From assembly GCF_963678635.1 (NCBI RefSeq), contig NC_087067.1:55426456-55490455 (forward strand): a stretch of 64,000 nt of DNA, read 5' to 3'. The notes beneath the pieces were generated by a model. That model was not told the origin of the DNA. It searched no databases and worked only from the letters and a program-made list of their open reading frames with translations. The number at the start of each line of letters is the position of its first letter. Positions within the stretch are counted from its first letter, which is position 1. The position numbers and the translations under genes are program-made. This document shows, piece by piece, positions 54,384-64,000 of the stretch. The stretch is from Symsagittifera roscoffensis. Its lineage: Eukaryota; Xenacoelomorpha; Acoela; Convolutidae.

Positions 54384-55151
54384 CCCGGGTTGACCAAAAA
54401 TGCTTATCCTACAATTCCCATATATGAAAAAAATGCTTATCCTATAATTTCCTACAGTTTTATAGACTCAGAAAATTGTAAAAAAAACTCTAGGATAAGC
54501 ATTCTTTCATAAACCAAAAAATTGATTTTTTTCTAAATTTTATTTCTCAAAATTTTTGGGATGTGTTCGTGGCCAAACACAAGTGACTAAACCCATGGTT
54601 TACTCAAGACTAGAGTTACCAAAATGAATGTTGATCGTCTGTCATTGACAATGCATTGGAAACGATCTGAATTGTAACTGTGATTACTTCACAAATCATA
54701 TACTGAAAGCATCAAACTTTTAAATATTGGCAAAATTTTTCAGAGATGGTTTTTCTTAATTGAGTTTTCAACTTATCAGACATTGATCAAGGCATATATA
54801 AACATGCCATACAAAAAAAACAGGAGTTTTTAGCCTGTTTCAAAAAAAGTTATCTAGATAAACGGAAAAAACTAAATTTTGTGCTTTGTGGACTACGTAA
54901 TGCAGACAAGAGATTAGATTTTGCCTGCAATTTTTTTTGGAAAATGTTTGTTTGAGTACAAAGTTCGATTTGAGGTTGAAAAAAAACAAAAAAATGTTTG
55001 GGGCAATTTCAATTTTACTTTTTCAAAATTTGTATGAAAATTGTATGATTAGCATTCTTCCATACATTTGATGCAGGCAATTGTATGATAAGCATTTTCG
55101 GTGTGGGGAAATGTAAGATAAGCATTTTCGGTTTATGGAGGTCAACCCGGG
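54384..55151 (+). mobile_element. CCCGGGTTGACC element, copy 3 with perfect 12-bp termini
   Basis: It starts CCCGGGTTGACCAAAAATGC and ends GGAGGTCAACCCGGG; the terminal 12 bases are a perfect inverted pair. It is 768 bp, shorter than copy 2 through internal loss. Part of its interior is duplicated at 53525-53725. Confidence 0.85.
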
Positions 55152-55489
55152 CACGTAACCCTTGAATAGTTCAGTCACAGAGGCTGTGAACAGCGGAATT
55201 ATAAGTTCAATGAGCTCATGCTGCGCCTTTTTCAATTGCTAAGATCTTTAAAACTCAAGCTATATTGTCTCTCTAACAAGTTTTACAGAATTACTGTAGC
55301 GTTTGACTTAGCGTTTGCAATAGACAATCCAAATAAATTTTTATTTCGATATCCGAGACCAGTCTGTTTGAACATGTGATTACAGATTGTAATTTGCTTT
55401 GTAAAAAACAGGTTAAACCTAAACCCTTACATTTGTGTTGAGATAGATGCTAATTATCAACTAGGAGGTTTTGAAATTCATAGGTCCTT

Positions 55490-55960
55490 GGTGGAACCAG
55501 TTTTAAACTAGTATTTATAAACCAATTATATTATAAATAAATTACCACTATAAAATAGTACTAACTAGTACTAACCATCTCTAACTTTGACACTTATTTG
55601 TAACTGCTAAAACTACTTGTAGTTTTAGCACTAGAACAATTTGAATAAATCTTTGAATACAGTTGTTCTCCTTCTGGATAAACTCCAAGAACTAACTCGC
55701 AAATATCAGTATATACACTAGATCTATTGAGACTAGGAGATATAAGAGTAAAATTAAGATTGGTATTAGACTAAGAAGTTGCACGAATCTATCCGGCCGA
55801 AAATAAGAAGCGCGAAGAACAGATGGTGTACTTTATCCGAAATTACTCTACGAGTACAGGCCAAAGGTCATAACTCATTAGATATCGCTTGAAGTATCCT
55901 GTATCCTGTTCGCTACCCTCTGCAGTTTCGTATGATTCTGACTGACCAGCGGAGCAAACT
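55490..55960 (-). mobile_element. second copy of the dispersed element at 31784-32435
   Basis: It is inverted relative to the first. ATCTATCCGGCCGAAAATAA and CCGAAATTACTCTACGAGTA are clear matches. The hairpin GCTAAAACTACTTGTAGTTT corresponds to the one near 32290. Confidence 0.65.
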
Positions 55961-56169
55961 CAAAACTATTTTTCGCAGTAGTCTCTCCTCTTAATTCGCC
56001 AGCTGGCCCCAGACTGTAGGAAGAACTTTGCTGCGTGTGAATGAAATTACAGGAGAGCTAACCAATCCAGTGGATCGCATATGCAAAATTATACAGCCAC
56101 TTGAACAAACTATTGAAACTTTGAACAACTGTAGCAAAACTAACCATCTAGAAAAATTTACCGTCAGTG

Positions 56170-58015
56170 TTGTTGTTCTGACTTTCGTAACGAAAGAAAT
56201 GGAATATTTGTGCTCGGAGTGGGTTTTTTTTCTTCAGACAAATTTCGACTTTTTAACTAGCCGTTTTTGATGGAGTATTTTTATATCATTCAAAAGGTAT
56301 TGTTGTCTTGAGCTTAAATTTGATAAGATATTTCACCTGTGATTACTTTTTGTGAAAAATTGAGCGTTTAAAAGTAGCCATTTTGGCCAATTTGGGACAA
56401 TTAACGCACAATATTTCGCGCTATTAACACGCGTAAGCGGGAGATTTAATCCGTCTTAGAAATCGTGCCAAATGGTTGAAAGAAGCCTTTTTGCCATAAT
56501 TTTTTTGTTACAAGGAGCGAAATCTATCGTTTTAATTTTAAATGGCATGTCTGGGTTAAGATTTTTAGAAAAAATCACAATTAAAAAAAACTTTCAATTT
56601 GTTTTTATTTATGGTATTACTGTTCATAAATAAAAACAAAATGTTATTTTTTTTTTCATGTTATTACTGCTCCATAGACTTTAAAAGGCAGTCGGAACAT
56701 TTAGGGCTTCGCCCAGATACAAGCAGTCTTGTTTGAACGTTTTAAATTCAGTGCGATCGGTTTCGCCTGTTTTTGATCTATTTTAATATTCATAACCGGC
56801 GCGAATTTAGGGTGGAAGGGTGCGGAACGCCCTCCTCCGTGATTCGACCGCCTCACCAACCAACGGGTACCCATCTGGTTTTACTTTATGACATCCATTT
56901 TCGGCAAACCAAACCAAGAATTTTTCTTAAGGCGTCTTTGGCGCCATTATATACTAATATTAAAGGGTAGCGCGCGCCGAAAAAATGCGATTTTTTGGTT
57001 GAATGTTTTCCTGAAACTGCCCAAAAACGGTCTGTTTTTACCTGTTTTTGTTTTTCAACAATTCTATAAAAATATCAAAATAGGGTCGTTACAGTGCTCT
57101 AGGAGCACTCGGAAAATTGATTTGGTAGGTCAGCCTAAAAATATGATACCCACCAGCGGATCTAGGGCGGGGGGGGGGGGCGAACGTTCTCCCGCCACGA
57201 GCAGGGATTCGGCCCTCTTTGTACTACTTTGAGATGTCCATTTTTGGCGAACGGACCTTAAATTTGAGCGGGAAGCGCGCGACGAAAAAACACAATTTCC
57301 AGGTCCAAAAAAGTCTAAAGCCTGCAGTGCAAAAAAAATTGTAAAAATAGGAGTTTTATACTATTTCTGATTTGTCTGAACTCGGAAAGTAGAAAAAAAG
57401 ATCGATGAACTTAGAAAGTTTTTTGAAAATTCCCCCTCCTCTTGAAACGAGAAAATCCTAGATCTGCGCCTAATTCTTAACAAGACTGTTCGTTCCAGGG
57501 CACAGTCCTGAATGTTCCGACTGCCTTTTAAGCTCTATGGAGCAGTAATAGCATGAAAAAATTAAATGTAAAAAAAATTAAAACTAGATTTGAAAAAAAA
57601 TTAAGACTTTTTTGTGAAAATCATCCCCCCACACGCCATATAAAAATGTTCTCCATATAAAGTGATACATTCGGCTCCTATTAACAAATCAATTATAGCA
57701 AATAAGCTTCCTTGAACCAATTTAGAACGATTCCTAAGACGGATTAAATCTCCCCTTACGCGTTAATAGCGGGAAAAATATCGCATCTTAATTGCCCAAA
57801 ATTGGGCAAAATCGCAATTTTTAAACCCCCATAACTTTACAAAAAATGATCACAGGTAAAATATCTTTTCAAATTTAAGCTAAGGCAACAATAGATTTCG
57901 AATGATGTTTAAAAACTCCGTCAAAAATGGCTAGTTAAAAAGTCGAAGTTTGTCTGAAGAAAAAGAACCACCCCGAGCCCAAATATTCCGTTACTTTCGT
58001 TACAAAAGTCAAAAC
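56170..58015. mobile_element. long foldback element, arms about 550 bp
   Basis: The left arm 56170-56745 and right arm 57478-58015 are inverted copies. For example, ACGCGTAAGCGGGAGATTTA (left) meets TAAATCTCCCCTTACGCGTT (right), and GGCAGTCGGAACATTTAGGG meets GAATGTTCCGACTGCC. The 730-bp centre holds two direct copies of a GCGCGAATTTAGGGTGGA-like block (56795 and 57150). A small ORF at 56028-56270 overlaps the left edge and is not supported as a gene. A single-arm relic lies near 24060. Confidence 0.85.
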
Positions 58016-58044
58016 AATAAGAAGGCTTTATATCCAAGTCATAC

Positions 58045-58856
58045 ATCAAGTATATGGAGAAAATGCTTGTCATAAAAAATTTCATACATTTTTGAAAAAC
58101 AATAGAAAAAAAATTAAACCATTTCTGCGGCTTTTTGAGAACTGTTGAACAGACTGGTGACAAAAAAAAACTGATTTGAAATGTTTTTTTTTTTGAAAAA
58201 AATGCTATCCATACATTTTCCATATGCGGAAATTGTATGACTGGCATTTTTTGATGGCGACAGAAAAAATTTTTCAAGTAATTTTGAAAACTTGTCCCAA
58301 CTATTTTTCTGTTTTTTTTTAACCGCAAATCGAATTTTCGAAAAAAGTTTTTTTTTGCATATAAAATATAATTTTTTTGTGTGCATAACGTTTTTTCACT
58401 CAAAATTTTTTTCAAAAACGGTGAAAATTCCTATTTTTTTTGTATGGCGTGTTTATGTATGCCTCGATCAATGTCTGATAATTTGAAAATTTAAAATAAT
58501 CATCACTGAAAAATTTTGCCAAAAATTAAAAGATTGTTATCTTTGTTATACCATTTATGAAAGACAACTCGAAGACAAATCAGGTCGTTTTTCATGCATT
58601 GAAAATGTAAAACCTTCCAAACTTTGGTGCTTTGAGTAACCAATGTCTTAGTCACTTGTGCTCGGTTGCAAACACAACCGAAAATTTGTCAGAAAAAAAA
58701 CGTAGCAACAAAAACCAACTTTTTGGTTTATGGAGAAAACCCCTATCATACAATTTCCATTTATGGGAAAATGTTTATTATAGAGTTTTCATACAGTATG
58801 AAAAGAAATTTCCCATTTATGAAAATTGTATGATAAGCATTTTTGGTCGACCCGGG
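58045..58856 (-). mobile_element. CCCGGGTTGACC element, copy 4 (inverted)
   Basis: On the plus strand it ends TTTTTGGTCGACCCGGG. The interior carries the inverted versions of the family blocks (TTTTTGATGGCGACA, TGCCTCGATCAATGTCTGAT). The other terminus is lost where it meets the foldback arm. The 164-codon minus-strand ORF at 57921-58415 spans this junction and is a by-product. Confidence 0.8.
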
Positions 58857-58859
58857 TAG

Positions 58860-60180
58860 TTAACATTAAGTTATTCTCTGTTCAGTGTGCTCTGTGGAGA
58901 ATTACTGGGAAATCACTGCTTAGTCTCTCTGTTTTGACTATGAGTTCAGATAGCACTTTGATTGGACTTAATTCAGAATGGCGGCTAACTCGTGTGGGTT
59001 AATTAACATAACAAATTCACAATAAATGTCGAACCTAACCGCAACTAAATGGCCATGCCTAAGCCAATAGCCAATTGGAGATTGGATTGGGAATGTTTCG
59101 CACACTTAGTTGGCTTTCAGCGACTGTTCGCTTTTTCAAGTCATTAACATGGTCTCTTGCCTTTCCACTAATGGTAGACTGCTATCAGCACTGCTATCTC
59201 AGCAGAGTGATTATTTCTTTCCGCTCATTAAGTTGTTTTGGCGGCGCCATCTTCATCGATCCAATTGATTCGTATCTGGTATCGCATTTGAAGCTGCATT
59301 TATTTGTTACTTGGATTCATTCATTCATCGTCCTACTGACTTTACTACTGTTGTTGCAATATAGTTTAGTTTTTTTTCTCTCTGTTCTTGCGAGTGGTTA
59401 TGCAAATTTATGAAGCACTGGCTTAATCTGCCACTGCTTATGACGCACTAGCAGGCATATGTTGTACCACAGGCGGGCTTGTGGGCAGTAGATCGGGTGG
59501 GGGGAGGGGTTTGAAAGTAGAGTCTAAGAGCAGAACAAATGTGGGGAAGGGGGGAATGAAGAACAGGTAGAAGGTAGATTGAAGTTTGATTCCTGGCATT
59601 CAGTGCAATAGGCGCTTCTAATCAACTTTCTCACTATAAACATTATTGATCGGATCAGCAGCAGCGCAGATTGAGATGAAGAAGAATGGAATGCAATCCA
59701 GAATCCAATCCAACCTAGGCTACAACTATATAGTGCACAGCACATCCAGTATCACCACAAGCACTGGCTATAAGTGCATATCTAATGTCTTCTCTTCGTT
59801 CTCCTGCTTCTCTTTATGGCGTCTGCAACAAGACAAATGGCACAGAATTGAGATCATAAAAGGCAGATGAGATAAGAATGCTCAGCCAGCTTGTTCAGAT
59901 TAGACAGAAGATTGCCAGATTAGCACTGCTATCATCCACAAAGCCAGCAGCCAACATGGAATTACAAATAGCCTTCCTTGTGCCTTTTAAGCATGTACTT
60001 CATTTTCAGAAACAGCATCGATCAACAGCCCACTTCTATTCCCTAAAAAGGCTGACCGATAAAAGTCTTAACCAATTTTATTCTAATCAGACGTTGGAGC
60101 GGGTGCCATGACTACTTTTATTTTAGTACACTGAATAACCGGGTCTTAGTGGAGCTCAAATTTCTACTAAGACCTTTTAA
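58860..60180. other. single-copy-looking stretch, no gene recognised
   Basis: Even composition and free of the repeat families. A 112-codon ORF at 59075-59413 is hydrophobic, without start context or family features. Other short ORFs at 59646-60111 are equally unsupported. It could be an intron or a non-coding transcript. Confidence 0.4.
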
Positions 60181-60204
60181 GAAACTGAACTAAGAAGTAG
60201 GATT

Positions 60205-60480
60205 TTTGCTTTTTGTTCGAACATTGAAATGGGGAACTATTTGGGTGTTTGTTTTGTTTCCACGCAAAATCAGGTACTACAAATTATCATCGGAATGGGT
60301 CGAAAGATATATCATGCCAAAGCCCTATTACTCGTGATTTTAACAACAAAAAAATCAATCAGTTCTCCCCTTATCGAGAAAAACAGGTTTAAAATTCTTG
60401 ATTTTTAGTTTAAATTCGAGCAGGTTTACAACAGCTTATTTGTGCTTAATTTAAACCGTGAAAAATTAGTTTTACTCCAG
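60205..60480 (+). repeat. fragment of the 2.2-kb-unit family
   Basis: GAACATTGAAATGGGGAACT and TTTCCACGCAAAATCAGGTA match the unit start at 4060-4140 with changes. Confidence 0.65.
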
Positions 60481-60984
60481 AAGAATTAGTTTTTGTGTTT
60501 TTAGCGCCATTTTGGGAATCAAAAATTTAAACAAAAAACTCTGAAAAAAATTTGATTACTTAAAAAAAATTTTCAAACGATTGTTTTTGTTGTCATTTTT
60601 CTGTTGTCCATTTTGCTTTTTTTATAGTGACTGTCAGCTATGCCTAAGTTTTTGTTTCGTTCAGATCCTTTCATTACTTCTCGCAGATAAAGAGACACCA
60701 ATTTAAAAACGGAGCACAGAGACTGAAATTACAAAAAAAAAAAAATTGAATTTTATTTTAGGCCTGAGAGCAATTGATTATTCTTATTCTTAGCCAGTAG
60801 AAACTATAATTTTTATTACCTAAACAAGGATAGTTATTTTTTGTGCAAGTAGCAAAAAATTTTCCGACCAGTCTTAAAAAACACAAAACACAGTCTTAAA
60901 AAACACAATTAGAATGAAGCTCTTTTTTGATTCGACAATTAGATGCCGAATTTTTTCTACATATCCACGAACATAATGGAACAA

Positions 60985-61240
60985 ATTATTTATTGTTCCA
61001 ACTATTGAAAATGGGGAGTAACTTTGTATTCGGGTGTTTTAGTTCTTTTCTTTGTTCTTTTTTTTCCACGCAAAATCAGCTACGACAAATAATCATCGGA
61101 CTGGGTTGAGTGATATATCATATCAAAGCCCTTTCAGTCGTGTTTTCAAAAAAGTCTTCACAGTGTCGAGAGAAACCGGTTTGAAATTTCAACTTTGACT
61201 TATTTCGAGCGAGCAGTCTTATTTTAATTGATTAAATGCT
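60985..61240 (+). repeat. fragment of the 2.2-kb-unit family
   Basis: TTGTTCCAACTATTGAAAAT then TTTCCACGCAAAATCAGCTA and CGACAAATAATCATCGGACT closely match 4050-4220. Similarity fades after about 61240. Confidence 0.75.
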
Positions 61241-61940
61241 TAGAATAGCCTAATTTGAAACGTAAAAACTTAGTTTCACTTGAATAACGTTAGTTTACTT
61301 TGAGTATATTAGCGCCTTTTTTGGAATCGAATTTTTTTTTTGACTTTTTTTCGTTTTTCTAGTAATTTTTCTTCAAAAACTGTTTTTCAGTTTACTGATT
61401 TCACTATTGAATTGAATTTGAATTCGATACAATTATACACAATAATAAAGAAATTATATGTATAATGCATCAGGAGTATCTATACGGGCTGTGCAGCCCA
61501 TCAAGTAGCACCCCAGCAACTGAAAAAAAATTGGAGATAATAGTATGACTGTCGAATATACCTAATCTCCAGTTTTTTTTTCAGCTCCTTTTATCACACC
61601 ACGCCGAAAAAAAAGGACAATAATTTGCAAAAGTTTTATTGCATTTTTTAAAAACTTTTGTCGGAACATTCTGTGCTACCTGCATAGTAACCGGCTATCC
61701 TTGTTTTCAGACACATTGTATCAAATTGTCTAGAAGTTAAACTTAAGTATTTTTGGCTGTTTTCTGTCCACTATTTTGTTTTACAAAATGAATAGGAAGA
61801 AATTTTGAAAATTGGATTCCCCTTCATTGTTTTTTAGCTTTCCGTCAAACATAAATAATTTTACTTTCTTGTTTAAATTCCATAGAGGCACCTCGAAAAC
61901 TTTTTTCGTTTTTTATTAGGCGCAAGATCGCATGTGTGTG
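61241..61940. other. AT-rich non-coding stretch
   Basis: TCGGAACATTCTGTGCTACC and GCATAGTAACCGGCTATCCT at about 61660-61700 are related to a stretch near 20470. TTGGAGATAA near 61530 and TCTCCAGTTTTT near 61565 form weak inverted words. No gene. Confidence 0.4.
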
Positions 61941-61942
61941 AA

Positions 61943-61945
<3 letters not shown>

Positions 61946-61981
<36 letters not shown>
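61946..61981 (+). repeat. (GA)n microsatellite
   Basis: About 18 GA units. Confidence 0.95.
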
Positions 61982-61985
<4 letters not shown>

Positions 61986-62209
61986 GAAAAGGGGACAAAA
62001 GGCGGTTTAGATTGTTGCAATGAGGACAGTAATGCACCCCACACAACCTGTAGGCAACAATTGCGGCAATGGGTGGGGGGTGACAATGCGAATCAAGCTG
62101 TGATTGTAGCTTTGGTGGGTGGTGGCAAAGAGGAAAAGACAGAGAGGAGAACAAAGGGCAAGCAGTGCGGCTCCTTTTGATCAGACTCCTCTTCCAGGCG
62201 GGAAGGAGA

Positions 62210-62231
62210 GGGGAGGGGAGGGGAGGGGAGG
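62210..62231 (+). repeat. (GGGGA)n microsatellite
   Basis: Four to five pentamer units. Confidence 0.9.
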
Positions 62232-62495
62232 GTGAATGTCACATTTAAAGAGAGAAAGGATAACAGAGGAGAGAAAGGAAAGAGAAAGAGATAGTGCTAT
62301 ATTGGTATTGACATGTGAATTGTGTTGAATGAACAATGTGTGTGTGTGTGTTTGTGATTTTGCTTTTGAGTTTGATTTTGACCTAGCTTCCACCCACCCT
62401 GCTCCCTTTTGTCTCTCCTCCTCTCTTCTACCTGTTAGCTACACACACTAGTCTTCTCTTCCCTCTATCTTGGTATGTTATGCTGTGTTGTGTTG

Positions 62496-62498
<3 letters not shown>

Positions 62499-62556
<58 letters not shown>

Positions 62557-62557
62557 G
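62499..62557 (+). repeat. (GT)n microsatellite
   Basis: Nearly 30 GT units, interrupted once by TTT. Confidence 0.95.
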
Positions 62558-62632
62558 TGGGATGGCATTTAGAGTCCTCCTTCCATCCCCTGTCTCCTTT
62601 TCCATGTCATCATCAATTGAGATCACTGGCGG

Positions 62633-62677
62633 TGATGTGATGTGATGTGATGTGATGTGATGTGATGTGATGTGATT
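62633..62677 (+). repeat. (GATGT)n microsatellite
   Basis: Nine pentamer units head to tail. Confidence 0.95.
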
Positions 62678-62719
62678 TGGTATGTGAAGCATGCATGTTG
62701 GTGACATGTCTCATCGCAG

Positions 62720-62720
62720 G

Positions 62721-62751
<31 letters not shown>

Positions 62752-62760
62752 GGTGGGGGG
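62720..62760 (+). repeat. (GA)n followed by G-run
   Basis: About 11 GA units run into a G-run with a single T. A G-quadruplex is conceivable. Confidence 0.9.
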
Positions 62761-62919
62761 TGGATCTAGTGAGTGTACCTTGTGTTAAATAAACCCCCTC
62801 CTTCTCTGCTTCTAACAGAGAGTATGTAGGCACTAGTCGCACTAGTACTGCCCTACTGCACCAGCCAGAGCAGTCATTTAATCAATCACGCCTAATTGCA
62901 CTACCTCTATCTCTCTCAC

Positions 62920-62948
62920 TCACACACACACACACACAGACACACACT
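62920..62948 (+). repeat. (CA)n microsatellite
   Basis: About 13 CA units with one GA. Confidence 0.9.
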
Positions 62949-63585
62949 CTTTCTCCCCCCTCTATAATACAGCATCATGCTAGAATGAAGCCTGCCTATA
63001 GCTGTTCTTAATTTTACTTGTCCTTATTCATGTCGGGTGGGGTGGATTGATTGAGGGGTGTGCAGTGCAATGGTAATGAAGCAAACTTGTTCACTCATCT
63101 GCATAACTGAGGCAACATCAAAACAGCCAAGAGAAGGGAAGAAGGGAGAGAAAGAGAGGAGGAAGGGGACAGAGGAGTTGATTGGGCCGCAATTGTGATA
63201 GATGCAATTGTGCGATTATACGTAGCTGGATTGAATGAGTGATAAACGGGAGGGGGGGGGGGGGTTGTTGAATGGGTACTTGGATTTACTGTCCAACTTG
63301 ATCCCCCTGTCCAGTTAGTGGAGTGAGTGTAACTGTATATGATGATGATGAAGAAGATGGTGTCTGAGCTGTGAACTTGGATAGTAAGTTAGTAGTTGGG
63401 TTTCAGCTCAGTTGGCCGAACGAGGGTGTCTTGCTATCTCCTCTCTTCGGTATAGGAGGTGTTAGATTTAGTTAGTATGGTGTGCTGCTTTGTGCTGAGG
63501 TGTTGTGTGGTGAAGGGAGCAATTAGGGCTGTGATGTGGATTAAGTGGGTGCAATGAAACTGTATCTGAAATGGGTCCGCAGATT

Positions 63586-63588
<3 letters not shown>

Positions 63589-63621
<33 letters not shown>
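63589..63621 (+). repeat. (CT)n microsatellite
   Basis: About 16 CT units, followed 20 bases later by GA-rich sequence that could pair with it. Confidence 0.95.
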
Positions 63622-63623
<2 letters not shown>

Positions 63624-64000
63624 GGGGAACAGAGAAAGGAGAGAGAGGGGAGAGCGAAGGGGCGAATGGTGCGGGAGTGAAATGATCACACGCCTAATTG
63701 AGTCCGCGGAGAGAGGGAGACAGAGGGAGAGGGGGGATAGTGTTTCATCTCACTCTGCAACCTGTCACCAATTAATCCCCCTACCACCTCACACCACTCT
63801 AACCTCACATCCACATGTACACTAAGTGGAATAAGTGGGCTTAATAGAGGCATGGGGCACTGATGGCCGCCTGGGCATGTATGGAATACAGAAATGTCCG
63901 AAGACAAGACAAGACAACTAACTAACTGACATATGTGAACAGTCGATTGATTCGGCTCATTAAATTAAAGCTTAATCTGCGCCCCTTTACGACTTACTTT

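Larger units (their letters stand above)
61982..64000. other. microsatellite-rich right end, no gene recognised
   Basis: Apart from the listed microsatellites the stretch is purine/pyrimidine-skewed and even in GC. All ORFs here (for example 61932-62180 and 63571-63825) run through simple repeats and have no real protein content. It could be an intron or the flank of a gene outside the window. Confidence 0.5.

Noticed and set aside
56028-56270. 80-codon ORF at the foldback edge
   Set aside because: Its C-terminal half is repeated on the opposite arm (LQTNFDFLTS...), so it is element sequence, not a gene.
57921-58415. 164-codon minus-strand ORF
   Set aside because: It crosses the junction of the foldback arm and the inverted CCCGGGTTGACC copy; Lys/Phe-rich low-complexity content and no homologous frame in the other copies.
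59075-59413. 112-codon hydrophobic ORF
   Set aside because: No family features, codon bias or splice context; length is within chance for this composition.
63400-63460. Possible tRNA-like head (TTTCAGCTCAGTTGGCCGAA)
   Set aside because: Only a box-A-like match; no box B at the right distance.
61932-63907. Several ORFs of 70-97 codons in the right end
   Set aside because: They translate microsatellites (GA, GT, GATGT, CT) and have no independent support.

Overview
This is eukaryotic, almost certainly metazoan, nuclear DNA. The genes are split by GT-AG introns, coding exons are GC-rich and sit in very AT-rich non-coding DNA, and repeats are dense. A short stretch near 49.4 kb matches the conserved 3' end of eukaryotic 18S rRNA. 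I cannot name the species from the sequence.

Layout. From 312 to 16235 (+ strand) lie twelve exons covering the C-terminal three quarters of the mitochondrial glycine decarboxylase P-protein (GLDC). They join in frame to about 786 codons and a stop. The largest intron (3216-11566) holds three near-identical 2.2-kb tandem units, each with a tRNA-like core. At 21221-22777 there is one uninterrupted 518-codon gene for a SET-domain protein carrying four 40-residue repeats; its ATG directly follows a splice-acceptor-like TTTTCAG. From 29776 to 31736 five exons join in frame to 401 codons of a helical protein I do not recognise. Further exon-like segments at 32914-33119, 39655-39784 and 47736-47854 may belong to this or other genes.

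Most of the rest is mobile-element debris: a Gag start fused to a LINE reverse-transcriptase fragment (26.5-27.0 kb), a decayed Ty3/gypsy-like Gag with zinc knuckles on the minus strand (36.6-37.9 kb), a decayed LINE with ORF1 and endonuclease on the minus strand (43.0-45.3 kb), four copies of a DNA element ending in CCCGGGTTGACC, another terminal-inverted-repeat element (38.9-39.3 kb), long foldback structures (51.4-52.4 and 56.2-58.0 kb), a degenerate 160-180 bp satellite at three places, and several tRNA-derived SINE-like heads of different ancestry. The last 2 kb are rich in microsatellites.

The most unusual structures are a perfect A-B-A'-B' inverted arrangement at 42199-42472, an exon-10 fragment pasted into GLDC intron 9 between 11-bp direct repeats, and the dispersed tRNA-like/hairpin family that also builds the tandem array. 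There is no operon or functional cluster here: the three genes look unrelated. All coordinates of exons come from reading splice consensus and homology by eye; no alignment or transcript data were available.
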